DNA of 32,903 nucleotides from Nitrospirales bacterium. GTDB lineage: Bacteria; Nitrospirota; Nitrospiria; Nitrospirales; UBA8639. Shown here one piece after another: positions 32,573 to 32,903 of this stretch. The stretch covers positions 1 through 32,903 of the forward strand of contig BQIU01000049.1 in assembly GCA_021603905.1 (NCBI GenBank). Reading direction: 5' to 3'. The stretch's first letter is position 1; the number at the start of each line of letters is the position of its first letter. Made by a program: the position numbers and the translations under genes. Below the pieces are notes generated by a model. It was given only the letters and a program-made list of their open reading frames with translations, made no database searches and was not told the DNA's origin.

Positions 32573-32903
32573 ATGAGTAGATTGATCACCCTTACCCTCT
32601 ATAGCGTCGTCGGACTGATGATGCTGGGATTGGCGGGCTGTTTGTCCAACCCCGTCCCTATTGAATTAAAGGCTCAGCTTCCCAAGGCCTTTTCGCAATC
32701 TGGACAAACCGCATTACCTGACAAATGGTGGGAAGATTTTGACGATGACAGTCTCAACACGTTAATTGAGCTGGCCATGGAAACCAATCCTTCTCTGCTG
32801 GCGACCTGGGACCGGCTGAGGCAAGCCGAAGCCCTTCTTGTCCGGGAAGGGGCCAGTCGATTTCCAGCATTAAACGGAAATATGAATGCCAGCAGAAGCC
32901 GCG
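32573..32903 (+). CDS. NodT/TolC-type outer-membrane efflux lipoprotein (partial)
   Basis: The 5' part of an RND-pump outer-membrane factor; 110 codons are visible and the gene runs off the window. MSRLITLTLYSVVGLMMLGL ends in a lipobox LAGC, so the protein should be acylated by the Lgt/LspA route. WWEDFDDDSLNTLIELAMET and ATWDRLRQAEALLVREGA match the OEP (outer-membrane efflux protein) start seen in NodT-like factors. ATG 32573 fits the signal peptide; ATG 32531 is in frame but would give a long N-terminal extension. It is divergent from the two-component operon; pump and adaptor genes probably follow outside the window. Confidence 0.88.
   Translation, partial: MSRLITLTLYSVVGLMMLGLAGCLSNPVPIELKAQLPKAFSQSGQTALPDKWWEDFDDDSLNTLIELAMETNPSLLATWDRLRQAEALLVREGASRFPALNGNMNASRSR

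Noticed and set aside
32404..32589. 61-aa minus-strand frame between the response regulator and efflux genes
   Set aside because: It overlaps the efflux gene start and its upstream region, and has no recognisable motif.

Overview
The window is bacterial chromosome: dense core-metabolism genes alternate with degraded accessory stretches. No rRNA, tRNA or CRISPR array was seen. The gene set (oxidative pentose-phosphate genes with a transaldolase-glucose-6-phosphate isomerase fusion, Sth-type transhydrogenase, TtuA/TtuB-like tRNA thiolation pair, HD-GYP and HDOD signalling proteins) and the protein style resemble Nitrospirota, possibly a Nitrospira-like nitrite oxidiser of moderate GC. This is an inference from general resemblance; no marker gene is present to prove it.

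Layout. 1-2021: the 3' end of gnd, then zwf. 2022-5225: a decayed stretch with a twice-frameshifted SNF2 helicase tail, an antitoxin followed by a frameshifted RelE-like toxin, a broken REP-associated tyrosine transposase, and an intact vapBC module. 5406-12872: an HDOD protein translationally coupled to sthA, then convergent tal-pgi and tkt. With gnd and zwf these cover the oxidative and non-oxidative pentose-phosphate pathway, and SthA balances NADPH against NADH. 13256-21497: a ttuB-like/ttuA-like pair with an ATGA overlap, an HD-GYP protein, ileS-lspA, nadA and a MarR regulator. 21534-26710: a second accessory island with a serine-recombinase relic, parDE, higBA, two tandem brnTA modules (the first killed by stop codons in both genes), ~95-bp degenerate repeats, and an HEPN-domain gene broken by two frameshifts. 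26868-32903: an isoaspartyl peptidase/asparaginase-like Ntn hydrolase, a secreted M14 metallocarboxypeptidase behind a promoter flanked by two matching palindromes, a strong bidirectional terminator, an OmpR/EnvZ-type two-component pair, and the divergent start of a NodT-type outer-membrane efflux lipoprotein that runs off the window.

The accessory islands hold six toxin-antitoxin modules, counting broken ones. Frameshifts and nonsense codons are confined to these islands, while all core genes read cleanly, so decay is a more likely cause than general sequence error. The points most worth checking are the TtuB-like carrier whose Gly-Gly is followed by five extra residues, the paired Trp-to-stop inactivation of brnTA copy 1, the 53-bp spaced palindromes around a TTGACA box before the M14 peptidase gene, and the hairpin cluster with an orphan reading frame at 22.6-23.0 kb.
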